From the NCBI GenBank assembly GCA_009780765.1, contig WQZK01000063.1, positions 1-8,893 on the forward strand: a DNA stretch of 8,893 nucleotides, written 5' to 3'. The notes beneath the pieces were generated by a model, which saw only the letters and a list, made by a program, of their open reading frames with translations, did no database searches and was not told the DNA's origin. Each line of letters begins with the position of its first letter. Position 1 is the first letter of the stretch. Source of the stretch: Defluviitaleaceae bacterium. Its GTDB lineage: Bacteria > Bacillota > Clostridia > Lachnospirales > UBA5962. Both the position numbers and the translations under genes were made by a program. Shown here piece by piece: positions 1 to 5,829 of this stretch.

Positions 1-119
1 GCACCTTTAATAGCCGCTACGGTTGCAACATTCATAAAAACAGGCGTTTGTATAACGCCATGTGTTGTGTGTAATTCTGCCCTTTTTGCAAGGCTTTCTG
101 TCTTTAGTAATTTATACAT
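1..119 (-). CDS. tgt: tRNA-guanine transglycosylase, N-terminal part (runs off left edge)
   Basis: Translating the minus strand from the ATG at 119 gives 39 residues and no stop before the edge. The stretch HGVIQTPVFMNVATVAAIKG (residues 20-39) matches the conserved N-terminal block of bacterial Tgt, usually HGxxxTPxFMPVGTxxxxKG. Tgt exchanges guanine at the wobble position (34) of GUN-anticodon tRNAs for the queuosine precursor preQ1, in the cytoplasm. The active-site aspartates and zinc-binding cysteines lie outside the window. The start is set by AGGAG (126-130) six bases upstream. That site overlaps the stop codon of uppP, so the two genes are almost certainly co-transcribed and possibly translationally coupled. 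The segment has MNVAT where the textbook motif is MPVGT, a small variation. Family identity is from recognition of the motif only. Confidence 0.88.
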   Translation of the reverse strand, partial: MYKLLKTESLAKRAELHTTHGVIQTPVFMNVATVAAIKG

Positions 120-125
120 ATTTTT

Positions 126-131
126 CTCCTA
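126..131 (-). promoter_or_regulatory. tgt ribosome binding site fused to the uppP stop codon
   Basis: On the minus strand the sequence reads TAGGAG. TAG (131-129) ends uppP, and AGGAG (130-126) is the Shine-Dalgarno for tgt, 6 bases before its ATG. A ribosome terminating on uppP is therefore placed on the tgt initiation site, which suggests translational coupling. Confidence 0.7.
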
Positions 132-923
132 AACTACAAATCTCTGTGTAATAAAAATATCAAAAAGTATTAAGCTTGCCAAAATGAATAAGTATACCGA
201 GAAATAACGTAATTTCTGCCTTCTAATAAGATTAAGAAAAAACTTAATCGCAATATATCCACAAACCATGGCAGTAACAAAACCAACTAAAAGTGGCAAT
301 GCTCCAACCGCTTCAATCTCTGCACTACCATTTACAACTTCTACAATATGATAAATAAGCCCACCAAGTATCGCAGGGATAGACATTAAGAACGAAAACT
401 TTGCCGCTGCACTCTTATTAAGCCCACGAGATAAACCTGCCGTTATAGTGCTTCCAGACCTTGAAATAGAAGGTGCAATTCCTAAACCTTGAACACAACC
501 TATAATAACCGCATCTTTGTAGGTTATTTCTTTGTCGGTTTTTCTACCTTTACTCATCTTATCAGCTAAAATTAGTAAAATACCTGTGGTTGTAAACCCA
601 AATGCTAAAAACACCGCATTTTCAAAAAGCACGCTTACTCTATCGTAAAATAATAGCGTAAATACTACCGTTGGAATCGTTGCAGCAACAAGCAAATAAG
701 TCATCTTCTGAAAAGGCTTTTTAATAAGCTCTTTTATATCGCCCCAAAAAATAATAAATACTGGCACCAATGTTCCAACGTGCACAACAATATCAAAAAT
801 CATAACATCGTCAGTAATTCCAAAAAGCATTTGTGTAAGCCTTAAATGACCCGAGCTTGATACTGGCAAAAACTCTGTAAACCCTTGAATTATCCCTAAA
901 ATTATAGCTTGAATTACATCCAT
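129..923 (-). CDS. uppP: Undecaprenyl-diphosphatase (UppP/BacA family)
   Basis: This 264-residue polytopic membrane protein has the usual length for UppP. The family removes a phosphate from undecaprenyl pyrophosphate on the outer face of the membrane, regenerating the lipid carrier for peptidoglycan and other wall polymers; it also gives low-level bacitracin resistance. Two signatures are visible. The first is GIIQGFTEFLPVSSSGH (10-26), which holds the Q13xxxE17 pair and H26. The second is the loop PSISRSGST (151-159) with R155; the family norm here is PGxSRSG, so position 152 is Ser instead of Gly. Hydrophobic segments fill most of the rest, including the C-terminal one at about 241-258. 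The ATG at 923 is preceded by AAAGAG at a 7-base distance, a modest ribosome binding site. It lies upstream of tgt in one operon and diverges from the helicase gene. Confidence 0.96.
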   Translation of the reverse strand: MDVIQAIILGIIQGFTEFLPVSSSGHLRLTQMLFGITDDVMIFDIVVHVGTLVPVFIIFWGDIKELIKKPFQKMTYLLVAATIPTVVFTLLFYDRVSVLFENAVFLAFGFTTTGILLILADKMSKGRKTDKEITYKDAVIIGCVQGLGIAPSISRSGSTITAGLSRGLNKSAAAKFSFLMSIPAILGGLIYHIVEVVNGSAEIEAVGALPLLVGFVTAMVCGYIAIKFFLNLIRRQKLRYFSVYLFILASLILFDIFITQRFVV

Positions 924-956
924 AAAATCACTCTTTCTTAATTATAACATTAATTT

Positions 957-985
957 ATTATAACATTTTTTAAAAACACTTGCAA
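957..985 (-). promoter_or_regulatory. Sigma-A promoter of uppP-tgt
   Basis: On the minus strand the -35 is TTGCAA (985-980), followed by a 17-base spacer and a perfect -10 TATAAT (962-957). Transcription should start near 950, giving a leader of about 27 bases to the uppP ATG at 923. The -35 hexamer is self-complementary and is also used by the helicase promoter on the other strand. A second TATAAT lies at 946-941, 16 bases downstream in the copy of a short direct repeat, but has no good -35 at 17 bases. Confidence 0.72.
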
Positions 986-1008
986 TTCACCTTATATATT
1001 GTTATGAT
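980..1008 (+). promoter_or_regulatory. Sigma-A promoter of the DEAD-box helicase gene
   Basis: The -35 is TTGCAA (980-985), the spacer is 17 bases, and the -10 is TATGAT (1003-1008). Initiation is expected near 1015, leaving a leader of about 100 bases before the ATG at 1115. The same six bases serve as the -35 of the uppP promoter on the opposite strand, so polymerase probably cannot occupy both promoters at once. Confidence 0.72.
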
Positions 1009-1047
1009 ATAAGCTGTTTGACTATGAAATAATTATAAATATAATTC

Positions 1048-1095
1048 AGCTTTTAGTAAAGGCTATTCATATAAACTTAATATTTCACTTGAAAT
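1048..1095 (+). other. 5' leader of the helicase mRNA with two small hairpins
   Basis: The roughly 100-base untranslated leader can form a 7-bp hairpin with a 3-base loop (1048-1054 with 1058-1064, including one G-U pair). It also holds a short dyad ATTTCA-CT-TGAAAT (1082-1095) just before the ribosome binding site AAAGGA (1103-1108). Long leaders are common on cold-shock RNA helicase genes. I recognise no named riboswitch or cold-shock box here, and the hairpins are weak enough to be chance. Confidence 0.3.
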
Positions 1096-1114
1096 TAATA
1101 CGAAAGGAAATTTA

Positions 1115-2764
1115 ATGGAAAATTTAAACTTTAATGAAATGAACTTATCAGAAGAAATACTTAAGGCCGTGGCTGATATGGGCTTTGAAACAGCAACTCC
1201 CATACAGGCACAGTCTATTTCTTCTATTTTGGCGGGAAAAGATGTTTTGGGTCAATCTCAAACAGGAACGGGCAAAACCGCCGCTTTTGCAATCCCTTGT
1301 ATCGAAAAGATTGATGAAGAAAGCCAAGCTCTACAAGCCTTAGTTTTATGCCCTACTCGTGAACTTGCCATGCAAGTTTCAGAAGAATTTAGAAAACTTC
1401 TAAAATACAAGCAAGGTGTAAAAGTTTTACCTATTTATGGTGGGCAAGCTATAGAAAAACAAATACTTATGCTAAAAAAAGGGGTGCAAATTGTTATTGG
1501 AACACCGGGTCGTGTTATCGACCATATTAACCGCCGCACCCTTAAAATGCAAAATGTAAACATGGTTGTTTTGGATGAAGCTGACGAAATGCTAGATATG
1601 GGCTTTAGAGAGGATATAGAAACAATTCTTTCTAGGGTTTTGGATGATAGACAAACAGTTTTATTTTCTGCCACAATACCAAAGGCAATTTTGGAATTAA
1701 CTCGCAAATATCAAAACAACCCTGTGGAAATAAGGGTTAAGAAAAAAGAGCTAACGGTTAACACTATAGAACAAATTTATTTCCAAATTAGAGAAATTAA
1801 TAAAATAGAGGCACTTTGCAGGCTTATAGATGCTAAAGACCCCGAACTTGGGCTTATTTTTTGCAACACAAAAAGAAAAGTTGACGAGCTTGTTGAAAAA
1901 CTTCAATCTCGTGGCTATTTCGCCGAAGCTTTGCATGGCGATTTAAAACAACACCAAAGAGATATGGTTATGAAAAAATTTAGAAGCCACACTTTGCAGA
2001 TTATGGTTGCGACTGATGTTGCCGCTAGAGGGATAGATGTTGATGATATTGATGTTGTTATAAACTACGATATTCCGCTAGATTATGAGCAATATGTGCA
2101 TAGAATTGGCAGAACAGGAAGAGCAGGCAAAAGTGGCACGGCATACACTTTTGTTACAAACCGTGAGATGTTTAAACTTCGTGAAATAATGTCCTACACC
2201 AAGGCGAATATTGCACTTGGCTCGCTTCCATCAGTTAAAGATGTTGAAGATAATAGAATTAAAGCATATGTTGAACAAATTAAAGAAACTATGGAAAGCC
2301 CTAATTTGGCAAAGTACATGAAGATTGTTAAAAAAATTGTTGAAACCGAAGAAATTACGAGCCTAGATATAGCCGCAGCACTTTTAACCATGCAGCTTTA
2401 TAACGAAAATGAGGTTGATATAGACTTTGAAAAAGACAAATTTAGAGATTTTAGAGATAAAGAAGAAAGAAAAACATCTAAATTTTCTAGAGATAAATCA
2501 AAATCTTCTAAAGACGAAAAAATGGTTAGAGTATTTATGAATATTGGCGAAAAACAAAAAATTAGAAAAAAAGATATTGTTGGAGCTTTGGCAAACGAAG
2601 TTAAAATTCCAACAAAAGAGATTGGCCCTATTGATATTTATGATAATTTTACGTTTGTAAATATTTCTGAAAAATATGCAAAGCAGGCACTTAGCAAAAT
2701 GAAATTTGTTAAAATAAAGGGCAATTCTATAGATGTTGAGCTTGCCAAAAAAGCTAAGCGGTAA
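1115..2764 (+). CDS. DEAD-box ATP-dependent RNA helicase with DbpA-type RNA-binding domain
   Basis: This 549-residue protein carries the full set of superfamily 2 DEAD-box motifs: Q motif GFETATPIQ (23-31), motif I SQTGTGKT (48-55), PTRELA (80-85), TPGR (130-133), DEAD (154-157), SAT (185-187), motif V ATDVAARGIDV (299-309) and motif VI HRIGRTGR (329-336). After the two RecA-like lobes come a helical stretch (about 375-430), a highly charged Lys/Asp/Arg/Ser linker (440-470) and a C-terminal domain (470-545) resembling the DbpA RNA-binding fold. The family unwinds short RNA duplexes using ATP. The domain order fits the DeaD/CshA/DbxA-like helicases of Firmicutes, which act in ribosome assembly, mRNA decay and cold growth. 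I cannot say whether the tail recognises 23S rRNA hairpin 92 as DbpA does, so I give no symbol. The start has AAAGGA 6 bases upstream. No terminator follows, so transcription may continue into the next gene. Confidence 0.95.
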   Translation: MENLNFNEMNLSEEILKAVADMGFETATPIQAQSISSILAGKDVLGQSQTGTGKTAAFAIPCIEKIDEESQALQALVLCPTRELAMQVSEEFRKLLKYKQGVKVLPIYGGQAIEKQILMLKKGVQIVIGTPGRVIDHINRRTLKMQNVNMVVLDEADEMLDMGFREDIETILSRVLDDRQTVLFSATIPKAILELTRKYQNNPVEIRVKKKELTVNTIEQIYFQIREINKIEALCRLIDAKDPELGLIFCNTKRKVDELVEKLQSRGYFAEALHGDLKQHQRDMVMKKFRSHTLQIMVATDVAARGIDVDDIDVVINYDIPLDYEQYVHRIGRTGRAGKSGTAYTFVTNREMFKLREIMSYTKANIALGSLPSVKDVEDNRIKAYVEQIKETMESPNLAKYMKIVKKIVETEEITSLDIAAALLTMQLYNENEVDIDFEKDKFRDFRDKEERKTSKFSRDKSKSSKDEKMVRVFMNIGEKQKIRKKDIVGALANEVKIPTKEIGPIDIYDNFTFVNISEKYAKQALSKMKFVKIKGNSIDVELAKKAKR

Positions 2765-2863
2765 CATATGACCCATAAAGCGATGAGGGCACAACGTTTA
2801 TGAAAAGTGTATCTGAGCACGTTAAGGTTTGCAGTGCTTCATGATTAATAAGGGAGTAAGACC
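2765..2863 (+). other. Intergenic region between helicase and metallophosphoesterase
   Basis: These 99 bases contain no terminator for the helicase gene and no convincing sigma-A promoter. A short reading frame from the ATG at 2768 closes after 11 codons and lacks a good ribosome binding site. The only clear element is GGGAG (2852-2856), the ribosome binding site of the next gene. The stretch is visibly richer in G and C than the gene that follows, and could mark the edge of inserted DNA. Confidence 0.4.
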
Positions 2864-3802
2864 ATGCGAATAGCCATTATTTCCGATATACATGGGAATT
2901 ATCCTGCATTGGTAGCAGTAGTTGAAGATGCTTTAATGAATAATGTTGATAAATTTATTTTTACAGGTGATTATATCTTTGATCTGCCTTTTTCAAATGA
3001 TGTTGTACACTTTTTAATGGAGCTTAAAAACGCTTATATTATTAAAGGCAACAAAGAAGCTTATTTAACCAAATTAGCAAATGGTAATCAGGATTCATTT
3101 TATAATCAAATGGGCAACAAGCAACAAGTGATTAAGAATTTATCATTAAATGCATATAATTTTCTAAATGCTATAAATGAAGAGATTTTCTTAGAAATAA
3201 ATCATGATATTATTATTTACGCTACTCATATTCCAAAATTCCCTAAACCGTTATATAAAACAGAGTTCGGGAGCTTAAATTTTTATAATAAAATGATAAC
3301 CGAATCATTTTCACATGAACAATATTTAACGGAGTTTAATAAATTTATTAATAATGATGAAAATAAAAGCCTATTCAATCAAATAAATGCTAATATTATC
3401 ATTTTTGGACATAATCATTTACAGAGTTATGCTCATTGTGGTAATAAACTAATAATAAACCCAGGCTCATGTGGATTGCCTTTTGACTTTAATCCTGCTG
3501 CTGCATATACAATTCTTGAAATAACAACTAATGAGATTAATGTATACGAAAAAAGGTTTTTTTACGATATAAATAAAATGATAGATGAAGCTAAAAAATC
3601 AATTTCATACGAAAGTGCAAAGACATGGAACGATATACTCTTTTTATCATTAAAAACAGGTAGAGATTATTTAGGAGTATTTCTTGAAATTGTAGAACAA
3701 ATTTCACTCTCTAATAACGAAAAAGTGTCACTCTCTAATAATCTGATATGGGAAGAAGCAAGCAAAATTTTAACCAATAAAATAAAGCCTATCATAAGAT
3801 AG
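2864..3802 (+). CDS. Calcineurin-like metallophosphoesterase
   Basis: The 312-residue product has the metal-binding motifs of the calcineurin-like phosphoesterases in order: SDIHGN (7-12; D8, H10), GDY (35-37; D36), GNKE (62-65; N63), ATH (120-122; H122) and GHNH (182-185; H183, H185), then NPGSCGLPFD (199-208). The closing motif NPGSxGxPxD places it near the YfcE/MJ0936-like branch (Metallophos_2). These are soluble phosphodiesterases or phosphatases with a two-metal centre; the substrate cannot be read from the sequence. Residues 210-312 form a C-terminal extension beyond the usual core of about 160-250 residues. The gene is far more AT-rich than its neighbours and favours A/T-ending codons, which suggests separate ancestry. 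The start has GGGAG 7 bases upstream. An in-frame 8-codon repeat lies at residues 281-293. Confidence 0.88.
   Translation: MRIAIISDIHGNYPALVAVVEDALMNNVDKFIFTGDYIFDLPFSNDVVHFLMELKNAYIIKGNKEAYLTKLANGNQDSFYNQMGNKQQVIKNLSLNAYNFLNAINEEIFLEINHDIIIYATHIPKFPKPLYKTEFGSLNFYNKMITESFSHEQYLTEFNKFINNDENKSLFNQINANIIIFGHNHLQSYAHCGNKLIINPGSCGLPFDFNPAAAYTILEITTNEINVYEKRFFYDINKMIDEAKKSISYESAKTWNDILFLSLKTGRDYLGVFLEIVEQISLSNNEKVSLSNNLIWEEASKILTNKIKPIIR
3704..3741 (+). repeat. 14-bp direct repeat, 24-bp period, inside the metallophosphoesterase gene
   Basis: TCACTCTCTAATAA occurs at 3704-3717 and again at 3728-3741. The 24-base offset is eight codons, so the protein shows SLSNN twice (281-285 and 289-293) without a frame change. 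This looks like a small tandem duplication. Confidence 0.75.
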
Positions 3803-3811
3803 GCTATTTTT
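3786..3811 (+). terminator. Intrinsic terminator built from the end of the metallophosphoesterase gene; works in both directions
   Basis: An 8-bp perfect stem, AGCCTATC (3786-3793) with GATAGGCT (3798-3805), closes a 4-base loop and is followed by ATTTTT. The stem contains the last codons and the TAG stop (3800-3802). Read on the minus strand, the stem is followed by TTTATTTTATT, so it can also end the convergent DUF4097 operon, whose stop codon lies 13 bases past the stem. Confidence 0.8.
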
Positions 3812-3818
3812 GATTATA

Positions 3819-4781
3819 TTATCTTGAGAAATCAAAATCAATATTGATATTTCCGCTACTTGTACGTGCATCAATATGGTTTGTAGCATTGCTATTTATA
3901 ACGCTTGATCTGCCACGCTCACCATTTATCCTAACATTTCCACTGCTTACTGATGTACCTACATTAAAGTTCGATTCAGAACCGGCAACATTAAGCCTTA
4001 TTCTGCCCGATGTAGCTCTAACAGTTGTGTGACCGTTAAATACTCCGCCAACTGTAATGTTGCCACTGGCAGCTACTGCACTAAATCCGTTCGACACTAT
4101 TCTAGTACCTTCGATTCTGCCTGAAGTTGTTCTAATATCAAAAATTTCTGCTGTTGCATTTGTAATGTCAATATTTCCAGAGCTTGCCTGTAAATCAAGC
4201 CTATCTGCCACTACTATAGTTTCAAGCCTAATCCTGCCACTACTTGTATTAATATTTGCGTTTTGAGCGGTAATATTATTAATAGTTGCATTTCCAGAGC
4301 TAAGTCTTGCAGTTAAATTAACGCAGTCTAGTTGGTCTATAATAACCCTTCCACTGCTTACTCGTATGTCTACATCTTCAAGTGTTGCATTTCGTGGCAA
4401 TGATACTATAATTTCCTCACTTTGCCAGCTGCCAAAGCCCATGATGTTCACTTGACTAATATTAAATGCATCTTGAGTTACAGTTAAATTACCGTTTTCA
4501 AATGAATAACGTAAATTTGAGTTGTCGCGGTAATTAGCCTCAAACCCAAAATAGTTTGCCTGTACTACTCGTACATTAATGCTTGATACGTTAATTGAAA
4601 TATTGTTAAATGCTTCTAAGTTAGTGTAGCGTACGTTAGATAAATTCTGTGAAGCAATGCTAAAGCCACCATTTCGGCTCCAAGATACTCCACCTGTGTT
4701 TGCACCAAGTGCCCAGCCTGCTCCTAGCAAAACTGCACCTGCTACCGCTGCTATACCGATAATTTTCCATAATTGCTTCAT
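3819..4781 (-). CDS. DUF4097-type beta-repeat envelope protein
   Basis: The 320-residue product begins with a short basic end and a hydrophobic segment (about 7-27, ending AGWALGANTGG), a membrane anchor or uncleaved signal; the rest should lie outside the membrane. From residue 141 on, nine short beta-strand repeats each contain Ser-Gly-Arg or Ser-Gly-Asn, with S at 143, 162, 181, 201, 220, 239, 258, 280 and 309. Most are 19-20 residues apart. This matches the DUF4097 / putative adhesin family, often encoded next to PadR and HAAS-domain genes in Firmicutes. No enzymatic motif is visible; a structural or sensing role at the envelope is inference. The start codon overlaps the preceding stop (TAATG), and a strong AGGAGG (4795-4790) lies 8 bases upstream inside the preceding gene. 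Confidence 0.85.
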   Translation of the reverse strand: MKQLWKIIGIAAVAGAVLLGAGWALGANTGGVSWSRNGGFSIASQNLSNVRYTNLEAFNNISINVSSINVRVVQANYFGFEANYRDNSNLRYSFENGNLTVTQDAFNISQVNIMGFGSWQSEEIIVSLPRNATLEDVDIRVSSGRVIIDQLDCVNLTARLSSGNATINNITAQNANINTSSGRIRLETIVVADRLDLQASSGNIDITNATAEIFDIRTTSGRIEGTRIVSNGFSAVAASGNITVGGVFNGHTTVRATSGRIRLNVAGSESNFNVGTSVSSGNVRINGERGRSSVINSNATNHIDARTSSGNINIDFDFSR

Positions 4782-5347
4782 TATTTGCTCCTCCTAATTA
4801 ATAGCTTGCCCATCCATCTTTGTAAGCCAAGAAGTGTTGTTTTTCCAAGCTTTAATGTGCCAAGTGTTATTGATGCACCTATTGCAATAATTAACACACT
4901 TGAGCCAATGTAAAATAACCCTGTTCCAAATCCATCCGAAAATGCCCAAAATCCCATAAACAAAGTTGCTATTCCTGCAATAATTGATGCAACGCCTGTA
5001 ATAAATAGTGAAAATATAACAAGCCCAACCGAAAACAATATTAACAAAATGCTTATCGCTATAGGTAGTGCGATAGGTGAAGCAAATATCGCCAGTACTG
5101 TTACAAGTATTACGTTAGTTTTCTTTTTCTCCACAGGCTTAAACTCGGCTACAGTTATCGCATATTCACCTATTATTTTTGAAGCTACATCACTTGGCGA
5201 ACCCAGTGATACAATGGTTTGTGCCTCGTTTTCTGTGCCCGCTTCATCAAAATATTCTTCATAATAACTAATTGCGTTTTGCACTTCTTCGTAAGGTAGT
5301 CGCCTAAGTTTATATTGTAAGCTATTCATAAATTCTATTCTATTCAT
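4781..5347 (-). CDS. HAAS-domain (DUF1700) membrane protein
   Basis: The 188-residue protein starts with a helical HAAS-type domain (1-65). Its marks are FMNSLQYKLRRLPYEEVQNA, YYEEYFDEAG and the run LGSPSDVASKIIGEY. A short linker with KKK (74-76) follows, then three or four hydrophobic segments (about 78-105, 106-135 and 143-166) and a basic tail ending RRSK. HAAS domains are typically found between a PadR regulator and a membrane or DUF4097 protein, and are thought to link membrane state to the regulator. That role is family-level inference here. The start ATG overlaps the end of padR by 8 bases (ATGAATAG), with AGGAGG 11 bases upstream, slightly far. M7 is an in-frame alternative start but has no better site. 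Confidence 0.85.
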   Translation of the reverse strand: MNRIEFMNSLQYKLRRLPYEEVQNAISYYEEYFDEAGTENEAQTIVSLGSPSDVASKIIGEYAITVAEFKPVEKKKTNVILVTVLAIFASPIALPIAISILLILFSVGLVIFSLFITGVASIIAGIATLFMGFWAFSDGFGTGLFYIGSSVLIIAIGASITLGTLKLGKTTLLGLQRWMGKLLIRRSK

Positions 5348-5675
5348 CTAAGTTTAGTCCTCCTTGATTGTTGCTAAAAATCATTGTGTCGATATTCGCC
5401 TTAAATACTTGCCAATCTTCAACGTATGTTTGAAAAAGTATCATTCCTTTTTCTGTTAGCTGATAGTATCTTCGATTTCTGCCATCATGTGGCTCATCAT
5501 AACTTGAAAGCAAATTATCTTTCAGTAGTCGCCTTAGAACAGGGTATAACGCCGATTCTGATACGCCTAATGTGTTTTGAGTTCTCTGTGTAAGCTCGTA
5601 CCCATATGCTGGGGCTGACGATAACGTGCCTAGCACGCATGCATCTAACAAAGCTCCTGAAACTGCAAATGCCAT
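5340..5675 (-). CDS. PadR-family transcriptional regulator
   Basis: The 111-residue cytoplasmic protein is a compact winged-helix regulator of the PadR family. It shows YGYELTQRT (24-32), the recognition helix region VSESALYPVLRRLLKDNLL, and the wing GRNRRYYQLTEKG (65-77), followed by a short C-terminal helix for dimerisation. PadR proteins are dimeric repressors that usually bind an inverted repeat at their own promoter. A perfect 16-bp inverted repeat lies across the promoter just upstream, so negative autoregulation is likely. It heads the operon padR / HAAS protein / DUF4097 protein, with overlaps of 8 and 1 bases. The start has GGAGGAG about 5 bases upstream. The inducing signal is unknown and may be read through the HAAS partner. 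Confidence 0.92.
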   Translation of the reverse strand: MAFAVSGALLDACVLGTLSSAPAYGYELTQRTQNTLGVSESALYPVLRRLLKDNLLSSYDEPHDGRNRRYYQLTEKGMILFQTYVEDWQVFKANIDTMIFSNNQGGLNLDE

Positions 5676-5692
5676 ATATGCTCCTCCCTTAT

Positions 5693-5735
5693 TTCGTGCT
5701 ATAATATTTTCTTCATGACAATATTATAGCACGAA
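5693..5735. promoter_or_regulatory. 16-bp perfect inverted repeat over the padR start site (likely PadR operator)
   Basis: TTCGTGCTATAATATT (5693-5708) and AATATTATAGCACGAA (5720-5735) are exact reverse complements separated by 11 bases. One arm covers the -10 box and the adjacent spacer; the other lies just downstream of the expected start near 5716. Because only one arm would be transcribed, the repeat should act as a DNA operator and not as an RNA hairpin. The obvious candidate ligand is the PadR protein encoded next to it. Confidence 0.75.
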
Positions 5736-5751
5736 TAATATCATGTGTCAA
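5723..5751 (-). promoter_or_regulatory. Consensus sigma-A promoter of the padR operon
   Basis: On the minus strand this is TTGACA (5751-5746), a 17-base spacer and TATAAT (5728-5723), a perfect match in both hexamers and spacing. Upstream (5752-5790) runs an A/T tract with long A runs on the coding strand that could act as an UP element. Transcription should start near 5716. Such a strong core suggests the operon is held in check by a repressor. Confidence 0.85.
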
Positions 5752-5790
5752 CCCATAATATAAATTTTTTTATATTTTTTTTAAAATAAC

Positions 5791-5825
5791 AAAAAAACAG
5801 CCGTAAAACCGTAGTTTTTACGACT
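5791..5825 (-). terminator. Intrinsic terminator after the GNAT acetyltransferase gene
   Basis: On the minus strand a 10-bp stem (5825-5816 with 5808-5799, one U-G pair) closes a 7-base loop and is followed by GTTTTTTTG. It begins five bases past the stop codon. The plus-strand version has one C-A mismatch but also a T-rich tail. It separates the cwlD-GNAT unit from the padR operon. Confidence 0.85.
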
Positions 5826-5829
5826 ATTT

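Noticed and set aside
1435..1707. 90-residue minus-strand open frame inside the helicase gene
   Set aside because: It lies wholly within a gene with complete DEAD-box motifs on the other strand; its Ser/Ile-rich composition is that of an antisense shadow.
2768..2803. Small open frame MTHKAMRAQRL after the helicase
   Set aside because: Only 11 codons, no good ribosome binding site and no recognised product.
3844..4266. Two plus-strand open frames of 62 and 69 residues opposite the DUF4097 gene
   Set aside because: They are shadows of the repetitive beta-strand coding sequence; the minus-strand frame has signal, repeats and a strong ribosome binding site.
5700..5705. Plus-strand TATAAT in the left arm of the padR dyad as a divergent promoter
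   Set aside because: The bases 16-18 upstream give no -35 match (TATGCT region), and no gene follows on the plus strand; it is there because of the inverted repeat.
5721..5741. Second small dyad ATATTAT / ATAATAT inside the padR promoter spacer
   Set aside because: Seven-base arms made only of A and T in an AT-rich region are expected by chance and overlap the stronger 16-bp repeat.
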